A DNA stretch of 64,000 bases from Paenibacillus sp. PL2-23 (GTDB lineage: Bacteria > Bacillota > Bacilli > Paenibacillales > Paenibacillaceae): contig NZ_CP162129.1 of the NCBI RefSeq assembly GCF_040834005.1, positions 5,390,501-5,454,500 of the forward strand. The letters run 5' to 3'. Position numbers and translations under genes: made by a program. Shown one piece after another: positions 25,389 to 33,962 of this stretch (its first letter is position 1; each line of letters begins with the position of its first letter). The notes under the pieces are model-generated. The model made no database searches and was not told where the DNA came from. It worked only from the letters and a program-made list of their open reading frames with translations.

Positions 25389-25901
25389 ATGACAAACTCT
25401 AATAACCCTTCTCATTATAAACCAGGGGATTGGCAGTTGACCATCGAACCCCTGTCGGAGCTTCATGCGGCCGAGCTGTGCCGCTGGCGATATGAAGCGC
25501 CTTACGACGTCTACAACTGGCCAGACTGGACGGACATGAAGAAGGACGGCATCGAATTCGGCGACCCCGTCCTGCGCGTTCAACAATATAGGTCCGTGCT
25601 GGATCCAAGCGGAGAGCTCGTTGGCTACGCGCAGCTGTTCCCGCTGGGCGATGTCGTCAGGCTCGGCCTGGGACTGCGCCCCGGCTTATGCGGACGGGGT
25701 CTCGGAGAACGCCTTGTCCGTACGATTGCCCAGGAAGCGCTGCGAAGCTCGCACGGCGCCCAGATTGATCTCGAGGTGTTCGTCTGGAACAGCCGCGCGA
25801 TCCGGGCCTATGAGAAGGCTGGCTTCCGGATCGAGGATACCTATATGCGGCCTGTGAAGGGCGCCGAGCAGGAATGCCATTGCATGGTCTACTACCCGTA
25901 G
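25389..25901 (+). CDS. GNAT family N-acetyltransferase
   Basis: A 170-residue GNAT protein with the acetyl-CoA loop RPGLCGRGLGERLV and the terminal FVWNSRAIRAYEKAGFRIEDTY motif typical of RimI/RimJ-like acetylases. N-terminal aromatic-rich region (WRYEAPYDVYNWPDW) is shared by a Bacilli-wide subfamily of unknown substrate. Its 3' end overlaps the convergent EAL gene by 10 bp. Confidence 0.85.
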   Translation: MTNSNNPSHYKPGDWQLTIEPLSELHAAELCRWRYEAPYDVYNWPDWTDMKKDGIEFGDPVLRVQQYRSVLDPSGELVGYAQLFPLGDVVRLGLGLRPGLCGRGLGERLVRTIAQEALRSSHGAQIDLEVFVWNSRAIRAYEKAGFRIEDTYMRPVKGAEQECHCMVYYP

Positions 25902-27145
25902 CCGAACGTCTTGCCGCTGCTTTGGCGACTGCTCGTATCCTGAATATCCGCGAGCAGAATATGTCCAGGGCGAGCCATGATAAGCACCGTGCGCACCCAT
26001 TCCCTTGTGTCGAGATCCGCGTACGATTTGGACACAATGGATCTGCGGCGTTCATGCAGCTGCGCAACATTGGGCACAAAATATGGCCTCCAGCTCCAAT
26101 TCGCATCCCGGAACCGATCATCGCGGCGCCATGCCCCCAGACCTCCTCGTATGTAGTTGGCTGACAGCTGGATGCCTTCCTCATTGCATAAGTAGACGCG
26201 GATACACCGCTCGTGCAGCCTCGGCAGCAGCTGTGCGATCCAGAGGTCTGGGTCGGCCCCGTCCTCAAGCGGGCGAACGGAGGCCAGCAGCTGCTCCACC
26301 AGCAGCTCCGCCTGGCTGTGCCAGAGCTTCTCCGATACCGCGTATTGCTTCATATATTGCTTAAGCTCATTCTCGATGATGGAGGAGAATCGCTTCGGCT
26401 CCTGGAAATTCGCTTCCGCCTTGGCGAAGAAGAAGCCCTGCACGTAACGAGCGCCGGAGCCGATCGCCCGCTCCAGATCATCTCTTGTCTCTACCCCTTC
26501 GAACAGCAGCGAGGCGCCAATCTGCTCCGCCAAATCCGAGAAGGAGCGCAGCACGCCGAAGTAGCCGTTATGGGTGGCGCTTCTCTTCACCATATGCACA
26601 TCAATCTTCAACAAATTCGGCTGAAGCTGCGCGATCCGGTCCATGTTGCTGAAGCCGCTCCCCACATCGTCAATGGCAATCAGGCAGCCCTTCTTGCGAT
26701 ACCGATCCACGACGAGGCGGAGCACCTCCATAGAGCCGCCGAAGCTCTCCTCGGTAATTTCAATGACAATGTGCCGGGGATCGACTCCAAGCCTCTCCAG
26801 CAGCGTCAGCGTATATAGCTCGCCCGACTCGCCGGTGTTGTATATCCAGCCAGGCTTCAAATTGATAAATAATAAAGGAGGGTCCTCCTCCTGCCCCAAT
26901 CTAGCGATAGCCTGCTCCCGGATGATACGGTCGACTGTCAAATGATCGTCGGAAGGGATGGACGGATTGCCGAAGAACGGCCCGAGACTGCGTACGGTAC
27001 CCTCGCCCACCGCTCTGGCCAGCACCTCGTAGCCGATAATTCGCCCCGTATCAAGAGCGATAATGGGCTGATAATACGGAGTCAGCATCTCGTTGTTCAG
27101 CCCTAGCGACAGGGGCAGCGGTTCGTGGATTGGAAAGACTGACAT
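25892..27145 (-). CDS. EAL-domain cyclic di-GMP phosphodiesterase, YkuI-like
   Basis: A 417-residue cytoplasmic protein. The EAL domain spans about residues 20-260: GYEVLAR (EAL variant), FINLKP, VIEITEE, IDDVGSGFSN, LLKID and LLFEGVET keep the metal-binding and catalytic glutamates and aspartates, so hydrolysis of c-di-GMP is plausible. A PAS-like YkuI C-terminal domain follows (about residues 270-400), which in B. subtilis YkuI may bind an unknown ligand. Length matches YkuI (about 407). No GGDEF is present. A TGTCGAA (Spo0A-box core) lies about 90 bp upstream of the start. Confidence 0.9.
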   Translation of the reverse strand: MSVFPIHEPLPLSLGLNNEMLTPYYQPIIALDTGRIIGYEVLARAVGEGTVRSLGPFFGNPSIPSDDHLTVDRIIREQAIARLGQEEDPPLLFINLKPGWIYNTGESGELYTLTLLERLGVDPRHIVIEITEESFGGSMEVLRLVVDRYRKKGCLIAIDDVGSGFSNMDRIAQLQPNLLKIDVHMVKRSATHNGYFGVLRSFSDLAEQIGASLLFEGVETRDDLERAIGSGARYVQGFFFAKAEANFQEPKRFSSIIENELKQYMKQYAVSEKLWHSQAELLVEQLLASVRPLEDGADPDLWIAQLLPRLHERCIRVYLCNEEGIQLSANYIRGGLGAWRRDDRFRDANWSWRPYFVPNVAQLHERRRSIVSKSYADLDTREWVRTVLIMARPGHILLADIQDTSSRQSSGKTFGYG

Positions 27146-27236
27146 AGGAGCCCTCCTAAAAGTGTCACGTGCGTGTCAATAAATCTACCATTATTTTGTT
27201 CTCTCATTGTACTGGAGGGCATGCATCTTGTAAAGA

Positions 27237-27243
27237 TTCGACA
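27237..27243 (-). promoter_or_regulatory. Spo0A-box-like site upstream of the EAL gene
   Basis: TGTCGAA on the minus strand, the core of the 0A box. A single 7-mer is weak evidence on its own. Confidence 0.25.
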
Positions 27244-27324
27244 TGATTCGCACGTTTTTGCCGCCAAACGAGCTAGGAGCATCAGGGGCACGAATTGCCG
27301 CTAATGCTCCCACCCCGCTTGCTG

Positions 27325-27618
27325 CTAGATCAGCCGGACGATCTGAATAACGTTGTCCCCCTGGGACACCTCAATGACATGATGCTTGCTGTTATAGATG
27401 ACAACGCCGCTGCCCACTCCGATCTCGGACTGCTCGCCGAGCCCGTAGAACACATCGTCCGCGAGCGCCTCCATCACCTCTCGGCGATCCTCCTCGCCCA
27501 GCACGGCCCACTCCTCCTGCTCCATCTCAAAAAACGTATAGCTGCCGTCAATTTGGCCGACAGCCTCCGTCAGCTCCTTCAAAATATCAGCATATTCCCT
27601 CGCATGGCGCACTCCCAT
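27325..27618 (-). CDS. Conserved-looking hypothetical protein, acidic
   Basis: A 97-residue acidic cytoplasmic protein, predicted alpha-beta, with an N-terminal helix (HAREYADILKELTEAVGQI) and a C-terminal run of strands (GVVIYNSKHHVIEVSQGDNVIQIVRLI). No family was recognised. AAGGAG lies 11 bases before the ATG at 27618; an in-frame GTG at 27630 abuts that site. It lies between the EAL gene and the divergent motAB genes and could be involved in motility, but only position suggests it. Confidence 0.7.
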   Translation of the reverse strand: MGVRHAREYADILKELTEAVGQIDGSYTFFEMEQEEWAVLGEEDRREVMEALADDVFYGLGEQSEIGVGSGVVIYNSKHHVIEVSQGDNVIQIVRLI

Positions 27619-27797
27619 TATCCATACCACTCCTTCTCATGATGAAAAGTGTACTTTTTGAACCGTCACTATAATCTCAGAATACCCTTTTGACGATATA
27701 AATAGAAGTAGTCAACGCTGAAAGGTCTCGGGGCGCTCCACTGGCGCGGACTTTTCCATCAAGAAATAATAGAAATCAAACATACTGGACGGGGTGC

Positions 27798-28601
27798 ATG
27801 ATGAAAAATTCAACGGTTATTGGTATCATAGTTGGTCTTGTCGCGATACTTGGCGGGATGGTGCTGAAGGGCGCGCATCTATCCTCACTGCTTAATCCCG
27901 CTGCCTATATGATCATTCTGGTGGGTACCTCCGCCTCTATTCTAATCGCATTCCCCATGTCCGAGCTGAGCAAGCTCGGCAAGCTGTTCAAGATCGTATT
28001 CTCCGAGCCCAAGCTGCCGTCCCGCGAGGATCTGATCGTCCGATTTATGGAGTGGGCTTCCATCACACGCCGCGAAGGGCTGCTCGCTCTGGAAGCGAAG
28101 GTCGACGAGATCGAAGACGATTTCCTCCGCAACGGCATGCGTATGATTATTGACGGCAACGACCAGGACCTTGTCCGCGATGTGCTGCTTGAGGATATTT
28201 CAGCCACGGAGGAACGCCACAAGGCTGGCGCGCTGATCTTCACGCAGGCAGGCACTTACGCTCCGACGCTGGGCGTACTGGGGGCCGTTGTCGGCCTCGT
28301 GGCCGCCCTGGCCGATATGAGCGACATGGGCAAGCTCGCTCACGCTATCGCGGGCGCGTTCATCGCGACTCTGCTCGGTATCTTCACAGGTTATGTCCTG
28401 TGGCATCCCATCGCCAACAAGCTGAAGCGTATCTCCAAGCGCGAGATTCAAATCCGCTTAATGATGCTCGAGGGCCTGCTATCCATCCAATCGGGTGTCT
28501 CGACCATCGCGATCCACCAGAAGCTGTCCGTCTTCCTGACGCCAACTGAACGGAGGAAGATGGCCGAGAAGGAGGGCGCAGCCGATGAGCAAAAAGCATA
28601 A
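27798..28601 (+). CDS. motA: Flagellar motor stator protein MotA
   Basis: A 267-residue protein with four membrane segments and the large cytoplasmic loop after helix 2; the GTYAPTLGVLGAVVGLVAAL segment is the MotA/TolQ/ExbB core helix. With MotB it forms the ion channel that drives the flagellar rotor. A MotP (sodium) identity cannot be excluded. It overlaps motB by 17 bp. No other flagellar gene is nearby, as is usual for a stand-alone motAB pair. Confidence 0.93.
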   Translation: MMKNSTVIGIIVGLVAILGGMVLKGAHLSSLLNPAAYMIILVGTSASILIAFPMSELSKLGKLFKIVFSEPKLPSREDLIVRFMEWASITRREGLLALEAKVDEIEDDFLRNGMRMIIDGNDQDLVRDVLLEDISATEERHKAGALIFTQAGTYAPTLGVLGAVVGLVAALADMSDMGKLAHAIAGAFIATLLGIFTGYVLWHPIANKLKRISKREIQIRLMMLEGLLSIQSGVSTIAIHQKLSVFLTPTERRKMAEKEGAADEQKA

Positions 28602-29442
28602 GCATGACGACCACGAAGAGCATGTAGACGAATCGTGGCTGATTCCTTACGCCGACCTGCTCACCTTGCTCCTGGCGCTGTTCATCGTGTTATACGCCAT
28701 GAACACTGTCGATATCAAGAAGTTTGAACAGATGTCCCAGGCATTCAGCGTCGCCTTCAACAACAGCGGCGCGGGTATCCTTGATTTTCCCGCGATCATC
28801 CAGGAGGGCTCAGACCCCAAGAAGAACGATCAGAACGCCGACGACAAAGACAAGTCCGAAGCCAACAAGCAGCCGGAGGACAATACCAACAAGGCTGCGG
28901 TCTCCCAGGAGGAGGCCGATCTGCAGGAGCTGATCAAGCGGGAGCAGGCGGAGCTTGAGGATCTGAAGAAGAAGATCGACGCTTATATCGAGAAGGAAGG
29001 GCTGACCTCGGATCTTGAGACGAAGCTCAACATGTCGCAGCTCCTCATTACCATTAGCGACAATGCGCTGTTCTCGCCGGGACAAGCTACAGTGAAGCAG
29101 GAGTCCAGGGCGCTTGCTGTTGCGATCGCCAAGATGCTGCAGGAATATCCCAATTATAAGATCATCGTCGCCGGCCATACGGACAACACACCTGTTGGCC
29201 GCTCCGAATTCCGCTCCAACTGGGATTTGAGCACGATGCGCGCGGTCCGGTTCCTGGATATTATGCTGGAGAGCAGCAAGCTTGATCCGAAGCGCTTCAG
29301 CGCCGTAGGGTACGGCGAGTTCCATCCAGTCGCAGACAATGACACGACCGCCGGCAAAGCCAAAAACCGCCGCGTCGAGGTATCCATACTGCATACGTAC
29401 GTTGACGCTATGAACCTGCAGCAGGTGCAGGTCAAGCAATAG
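28585..29442 (+). CDS. motB: Flagellar motor stator protein MotB
   Basis: A 285-residue protein with a single membrane helix (about residues 20-42, WLIPYADLLTLLLALFIVLYA) containing the essential ion-binding aspartate in PYADLL. A charged linker of about 60 residues rich in Asp, Lys and Asn follows, then an OmpA-type peptidoglycan-binding domain (VAGHTDNTPVG, NWDLSTMRAV, GEFHPVADN) that anchors the stator. The ion, proton or sodium, cannot be read reliably. Confidence 0.93.
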   Translation: MSKKHKHDDHEEHVDESWLIPYADLLTLLLALFIVLYAMNTVDIKKFEQMSQAFSVAFNNSGAGILDFPAIIQEGSDPKKNDQNADDKDKSEANKQPEDNTNKAAVSQEEADLQELIKREQAELEDLKKKIDAYIEKEGLTSDLETKLNMSQLLITISDNALFSPGQATVKQESRALAVAIAKMLQEYPNYKIIVAGHTDNTPVGRSEFRSNWDLSTMRAVRFLDIMLESSKLDPKRFSAVGYGEFHPVADNDTTAGKAKNRRVEVSILHTYVDAMNLQQVQVKQ

Positions 29443-29471
29443 AGCCCTCGTTGCCATCATGCCAGTAGGCA

Positions 29472-29534
29472 TAGGGGGAGCAAAGGGAAGAGCCGCCAGC
29501 TGATAGCCGGCGGCTCTTCCTTTTGCTCCCCCTA
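29472..29534. terminator. Bidirectional terminator between motB and rluF
   Basis: An almost perfect stem of about 25 bp (29472-29496 with 29510-29534). The rluF stop codon (29532-29534) lies within the stem. Confidence 0.85.
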
Positions 29535-30236
29535 GGAGCGAGGCTCATATTGCAGCATGGCGAACAGCTCGCGGCGCTCGCCCTCCGTTAGATCGCGCCA
29601 CTTCCCAACAGGCAGCTCGTCCAAACGAATGTTCATAATGCGGACGCGCTTCAGCCTTCGCACATGATAGCCGAACGCCTCGCACATTCTGCGAATTTGC
29701 CGATTGCGGCCCTCCGTCAGCACAATCCGGAAGGTCCGCTCCGATACCCGCGTTACCTTGCATGGCAGCGTCAGGCTGCCCAGCACCTTAACGCCCTCGG
29801 ACATCCCCTTCACGAACGCCTCGTTAATCGGCCGATCGACCGTGACGATGTACTCCTTCTCGTGCTTGCCCTCAGAGCGCAGAATAGGATTCACCACATC
29901 GCCGTCATTCGTCATCAGAATCAGCCCTTCCGAATCCTTGTCCAGCCGTCCAATGGGGAATATACGTTCCTTGTGCCCTACGAAATCGACAATGTTCCCT
30001 CGGATATGACGCTCCGTTGTGCTTGTGATGCCTACCGGCTTGTTAAGCGCGATATAGACATGGCGCTTGTGCTCGCCGATTCGCTGCCCGCGAACGCGAA
30101 CGTCGTCGCCCTGCTCCGCCTGGCTGCCTAGCTCGGCCACTACGCCGTTAATGGTCACCTGGCCGCTCTCCACAAGCTTGTCCGCCTCGCGCCTGGAGCA
30201 GTAGCCCGTCTCGCTAATAAATTTATTGATCCTCAC
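29532..30236 (-). CDS. rluF: 23S rRNA pseudouridine synthase, RluF/RluB type
   Basis: A 234-residue enzyme with an N-terminal S4 RNA-binding domain (MRINKFISETGYCSRREADKLV) and the RsuA-family catalytic motif GRLDKDSEGLILMTNDGD, where the aspartate is the nucleophile. EGRNRQIRRMCEAFGYHVRRLKRVRIM is the usual C-terminal signature. The subgroup resembles RluF (U2604), but RluB cannot be excluded. It ends a unit with an NAD(P)-binding protein and a sensor kinase. Confidence 0.88.
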   Translation of the reverse strand: MRINKFISETGYCSRREADKLVESGQVTINGVVAELGSQAEQGDDVRVRGQRIGEHKRHVYIALNKPVGITSTTERHIRGNIVDFVGHKERIFPIGRLDKDSEGLILMTNDGDVVNPILRSEGKHEKEYIVTVDRPINEAFVKGMSEGVKVLGSLTLPCKVTRVSERTFRIVLTEGRNRQIRRMCEAFGYHVRRLKRVRIMNIRLDELPVGKWRDLTEGERRELFAMLQYEPRS

Positions 30237-30268
30237 AGCTGATTCACCTCATTGTAGCGTATCCTACA

Positions 30269-30952
30269 CTATGACAGCGAATTGCGCAACCGCTTGGCCA
30301 GACTGGCAATTTCGCCGGATGGAATGATGAGGGGCAACGTATCCCGCGAGGCTGCGGCAGCCGCCATCGCCTCTGCAATCTGCCGCGCCGGATTCGGCTT
30401 GTATGGGCTCATGGGGCCAGCGAACAGAAAGGGCAGCCCCTTGGCCACCTTAGCAGCCAGCTGCTCGCCGAAGCGAAACTCCTCCCGGTCTCCTATAATG
30501 AGCGACGGTCGAATAAGATGCAGGCGCTTCAGCGGCAAGGCCTGCAGCTCACGCTCCAGCCTGCCCTTCACCCGGCTGTAGTAGAATACTGATTTTTCGT
30601 CGGAGCCCATAGCGGTAATGACCAGCAGGCACTCCGCTCCGCCACGGGCCGCCAGCCGGCCAAGCTCAAGCGGATAGACGTAGTCCACCAGCTCGAACTG
30701 CGCCTTGGAGCCCGCCTTCTTCATCGTCGTACCCAGCGCGCAGTAGACATCCGCCCCCTGCACCATCTCGGGCGGCAGCGCGCCCAGCTCATTGTAGTCG
30801 ATCACCAGCTGCTCCAGCCGGGGATGAGCAAGATTCATCCTTCTTCTGACAAGCACAGTCACCTTGCTGTAATACGGACGTCCTAACAGCAGCTTCACCA
30901 GCTCGCTGCCGACCAGCCCGGTCGCTCCCGCAATAACGGCTCTCCTCTCCAA
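30269..30952 (-). CDS. NAD(P)-binding atypical short-chain dehydrogenase
   Basis: A 227-residue Rossmann protein with the N-terminal GATGLVGSELV nucleotide-binding motif. The body (DVYCALGTTMKKAGSKAQFELVDYVYPLELGRLA, VFYYSRVKGRLERELQ, RPSLIIGDREE) matches the HTATIP2/YesF-like atypical SDR group. The substrate and reaction are unknown. It lies 37 bp after the sensor kinase and 32 bp before rluF on the same strand. Confidence 0.82.
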   Translation of the reverse strand: MERRAVIAGATGLVGSELVKLLLGRPYYSKVTVLVRRRMNLAHPRLEQLVIDYNELGALPPEMVQGADVYCALGTTMKKAGSKAQFELVDYVYPLELGRLAARGGAECLLVITAMGSDEKSVFYYSRVKGRLERELQALPLKRLHLIRPSLIIGDREEFRFGEQLAAKVAKGLPFLFAGPMSPYKPNPARQIAEAMAAAAASRDTLPLIIPSGEIASLAKRLRNSLS

Positions 30953-30989
30953 GCCAGCTCCCCCTCTATGATCTCTATCGTTCCATGAA

Positions 30990-32846
30990 CTATGCCTCCA
31001 ATGGCGTCTGCTCCTCGTCCATCTTCAATGCCGGAAGCGTCAGCTTCACCGAGGTTCCGACGTTCACCTGACTCTGAATATCCATTGTACCCTGATGGCT
31101 GTTGACAATACGCTGGCTGACCATAATGCCGAGGCCAGTGCCCGTCTCCTTGGCCGTGAAGAACGGATCGCCGATCTTCGAGATCATCTCCTCCGGAATG
31201 CCCACGCCTTCATCCGTAATGGAGATCGCGATGCTGCTGCTTTTCCTCTGAATGGAGATATGGATCGGACCGCCGCCCGGCATCGCCTCAATGGCGTTCT
31301 TGAGCAGATTGATAAACACCTGCTTCAGCTGGTTCTCCTCGCAGCTGATGAAGCAAGGCTCCTCCGTCATGACCGTGCGGAATTCAATGTTGTGCAGATG
31401 CGCTTCGCTGTTCAGGAACTGCAGCACATCCTGCAGCACATCCCGGACATCCTTGGCGACGAACTTGGTCGCTTGCGGCTTCGCGAGGATCAGAAATTCC
31501 CCTACAATAAGATTGATCCGGTCCAGCTCGGACAGCATAAGCGAGACATGAGACACATTCAGCTTCTTGCTCTGCAGCTGCAGTTGGAGGAAGCCCCGCA
31601 GCGTCGTCAGCGGATTGCGGATTTCATGCGCAACCCCCGCCGCGAGCTGGCCGACTGTCGTCAGCTTCTCCGAACGCCGGAGCAGCTCCTCCATCCGGTT
31701 GCGGCTGCGCATATCCCGGCAGATGCTGGCGAATGCGCGGATAGAGCCGTCAGAATCACGGATGGGCGACAGCGTGACGCTGACCGGGATCGTCTCCCCT
31801 GTCTTGGTCACGCGGACCGTCTCCTGCGCCGGCAGATTCTTGCCCGCCAGCAGCAAGCCGATCATCTGGCGGTTCTCCATCCGGTGCGTATCGGGAACGG
31901 TGGGATATCTCATCCCCAGCACCTCCGCCTCCTCATACCCGAACAGCCCCTCGAACGCTTGGTTTACCTGCACAACCTTGCCGTCCAGATCCATCAAGTG
32001 AATCGCGTCGTTGGAGTGGTTAATAAAGGATTCCAGATGCTCCTTCATGCGGCGGTTCTCCTCGAACGCCTTCCTCAGCTTGTTCATATAGATGCTTAAA
32101 TTTTGCGACATCGCGTTAATCTTGAGCGCGAGCAGACCGAATTCATCCTTCCGCTTAATCTGAATCGGCTTGTGGAAGCGAACCGACGACACCTCGTTGA
32201 CCTTCCACAGTATATCCTTGAGCGGCCTGATGACATACCCGACAAACCAATAGATGACGATCAGCATGATAAGCAGAAATATGCCGGTATAAAGCAGCGT
32301 ATAATCCCTCTTCATGCCGACAAGCGCCCACAGCATGCTGCGGTCGTACACAACGCTGATGACATAATCCCCAAGCCGATCACTGGTATAATAGCTGCGC
32401 AAATAATCGACCCCGTCTATCTCCACGATACGGAGAACGAATTCGCCGGGAGCAGAGGCTTGCACATAGGTCAGATCGTTGCTAGCATCAGTATAGGTGT
32501 ACGTACCGTAATGCACGTTAAGCGTGTTCTTCCGGAAGACGGATACTTCCTTGATGGAGCTGCTCACGACCCTCAGCGTATCGAAGAGAAATTCTGGAGT
32601 CGTCGCGTCCCCATCAGCGTCGGAGCCTCCTGCCGCTTCAAAGGCGTCAATAAACTCTGCCGTCTGCACGGAATGATGCTCCATCGACGCTTTGTTATAA
32701 TCCTTGATGCCGTTCACCATCGAATATTCGCTTAGCAGATGGTATAGAATGACAACAGCAAACAATACGAGCGATATGGCCATACACAGCTTGGTCTTAA
32801 TCGACAATGAACGACACATCCTTTGGCGTGATGATCGAAAAGACAT
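30990..32846 (-). CDS. PAS-domain sensor histidine kinase, sporulation-kinase type
   Basis: A 618-residue membrane kinase: helix 1 at about residues 20-40, an extracytoplasmic sensor domain to about 180, helix 2 at about 185-210, HAMP, a PAS domain (about 275-385), HisKA with phospho-acceptor in GVAHEIRNPLTTLRGFLQL, and HATPase_c (NLLKNAIEAMPGG, DEGVGIPEEMISKIGDPFFTAKETGTGLG). The HEIRNPLTxLRGFLQL box and absence of an adjacent response regulator are typical of phosphorelay kinases (KinB/KinC/KinE group) that feed Spo0F. A DnaA-box cluster fills its upstream region. Confidence 0.87.
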   Translation of the reverse strand: MSFRSSRQRMCRSLSIKTKLCMAISLVLFAVVILYHLLSEYSMVNGIKDYNKASMEHHSVQTAEFIDAFEAAGGSDADGDATTPEFLFDTLRVVSSSIKEVSVFRKNTLNVHYGTYTYTDASNDLTYVQASAPGEFVLRIVEIDGVDYLRSYYTSDRLGDYVISVVYDRSMLWALVGMKRDYTLLYTGIFLLIMLIVIYWFVGYVIRPLKDILWKVNEVSSVRFHKPIQIKRKDEFGLLALKINAMSQNLSIYMNKLRKAFEENRRMKEHLESFINHSNDAIHLMDLDGKVVQVNQAFEGLFGYEEAEVLGMRYPTVPDTHRMENRQMIGLLLAGKNLPAQETVRVTKTGETIPVSVTLSPIRDSDGSIRAFASICRDMRSRNRMEELLRRSEKLTTVGQLAAGVAHEIRNPLTTLRGFLQLQLQSKKLNVSHVSLMLSELDRINLIVGEFLILAKPQATKFVAKDVRDVLQDVLQFLNSEAHLHNIEFRTVMTEEPCFISCEENQLKQVFINLLKNAIEAMPGGGPIHISIQRKSSSIAISITDEGVGIPEEMISKIGDPFFTAKETGTGLGIMVSQRIVNSHQGTMDIQSQVNVGTSVKLTLPALKMDEEQTPLEA

Positions 32847-32858
32847 AGCACTTATTAT

Positions 32859-32963
32859 CTATTCACACTTCATTCACACTGTCAACAGAACTTATGCACA
32901 GCGGTGTATAAGTTGTGAGTAATTATGTGCACAAGACATCTTTTATCCACAATTTTATTCACA
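32859..32963. promoter_or_regulatory. DnaA-box cluster 2 (between the kinase and tadA)
   Basis: Three sites matching TTATNCACA on the plus strand: TTATGCACA 32892-32900, TTATCCACA 32943-32951 and TTATTCACA 32955-32963. CTATTCACA (32859-32867), TCATTCACA (32870-32878) and a reverse-strand TTATACACC (32903-32911) are near matches. All lie within 105 bp of a divergent promoter region. Confidence 0.7.
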
Positions 32964-33028
32964 GTATGTTAACATCGGAATAAATGTTCGTTGTATAAGA
33001 TTTGATGAAGCAAGGAGTCTGACTGGCT

Positions 33029-33493
33029 ATGAAAAGAGAAGAAGAAGACCGTCGCTGGATGCTGGAAGCCATCGCCGAAGCCGAGAAAGCGGAAAGCATC
33101 GGCGAGGTCCCGATTGGCGCCGTCATCGTACGGAACAACGAGATAATCGGGCGCGGCCACAACCTCCGCGAAACGAAGCTGGACCCTACCGCTCACGCTG
33201 AGCTGGTCGCCATTCGGGACGCCTGCGAGCGAATAGAAGCCTGGCGCCTGCTGGAGTGCACGCTCTACGTCACGCTGGAGCCTTGTCCCATGTGCGCGGG
33301 AGCGATTGTGCAATCCCGGGTGAAGCGTGTCGTGTACGGCACGCATGATCCCAAGGCCGGTTGCGCAGGCACACTCATGAATCTACTACAAGAGCCCCGT
33401 TTCAATCACGAAACGGAGCTCACAAGCGGCGTCCTGCAGACAGAATGCGCATTGCTGCTCACTCGATTCTTTCGTCGGCTGCGTAAGAAATAA
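33029..33493 (+). CDS. tadA: tRNA(adenine34) deaminase
   Basis: A 154-residue zinc deaminase with the catalytic HAE motif (TAHAELVAI) and zinc ligands PCPMCAG. It makes inosine at the wobble position of tRNA-Arg(ACG). Length and motifs match TadA; YVTLEPCPMC and RVVYGTHDPKAGCAGTL are family signatures. It is divergent from the sensor kinase across the DnaA-box cluster. Confidence 0.95.
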   Translation: MKREEEDRRWMLEAIAEAEKAESIGEVPIGAVIVRNNEIIGRGHNLRETKLDPTAHAELVAIRDACERIEAWRLLECTLYVTLEPCPMCAGAIVQSRVKRVVYGTHDPKAGCAGTLMNLLQEPRFNHETELTSGVLQTECALLLTRFFRRLRKK

Positions 33494-33497
33494 TGTA

Positions 33498-33689
33498 TTA
33501 AGATTTGTCGCGATGCGCGGATAGTTCAAATTCGGTGCGTTGAATTTGCTGCAGAGCAACAATAAGCTGATCGGCTTCCTCGCTGATTGCTAGTACGGCC
33601 GGATCGGTCAGGCTGCCTCGCGCTTCGGCCATTTCATGCAGCCTCTGTCGAAGCGATTGCAACTGTCTAAGCAGGTGTTTTTTTTCCAT
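33498..33689 (-). CDS. Spo0E-family aspartyl-phosphate phosphatase
   Basis: A 63-residue helical-hairpin protein with the Spo0E signature SxxxD (AISEEADQLI) on the second helix and a first helix LRQRLHEMAEARG. Such proteins dephosphorylate Spo0A and delay sporulation. The ATG at 33689 is preferred; a GTG 18 bp upstream overlaps the only GGGAG sequence. It converges with tadA, with 4 bp between them, and lies 650 bp from the promoter of a likely phosphorelay kinase, so opposing inputs to Spo0A are close neighbours. Confidence 0.8.
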   Translation of the reverse strand: MEKKHLLRQLQSLRQRLHEMAEARGSLTDPAVLAISEEADQLIVALQQIQRTEFELSAHRDKS

Positions 33690-33809
33690 GGTCGCTTCGA
33701 GGCACACTCCCTTATCTAGTAATCATGCGGTAATAGTACCATTATACTCGTTGCCACCCGAAGTGTTTGTAAAACGGTGTCGACGGATGGATACTATTTT
33801 TTGGCATCA

Positions 33810-33816
33810 TTCGACA
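33810..33816 (-). promoter_or_regulatory. Spo0A-box-like site upstream of the Spo0E gene
   Basis: TGTCGAA on the minus strand, about 120 bp upstream of the Spo0E start; a one-mismatch TGTCGAC lies at about 33777-33783. This could give feedback control by Spo0A. Confidence 0.3.
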
Positions 33817-33962
33817 ATTCAGGGATAAGCACCCCTTTTACTGGGTCTTGGGCACTATGTGGCGCAGCCATATGTATAGAGGTCTATTCATATAATTGTA
33901 ATATAAGATACGATAAAGTAAAATGAATGCCATACCTCAACGAAACGGCGGGAGGCGGAAAA

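Noticed and set aside
27650..27797. SigD promoter for motAB
   Set aside because: A GACGATAT-like -10 is visible near 27693, but no TAAA -35 stands at the right distance.
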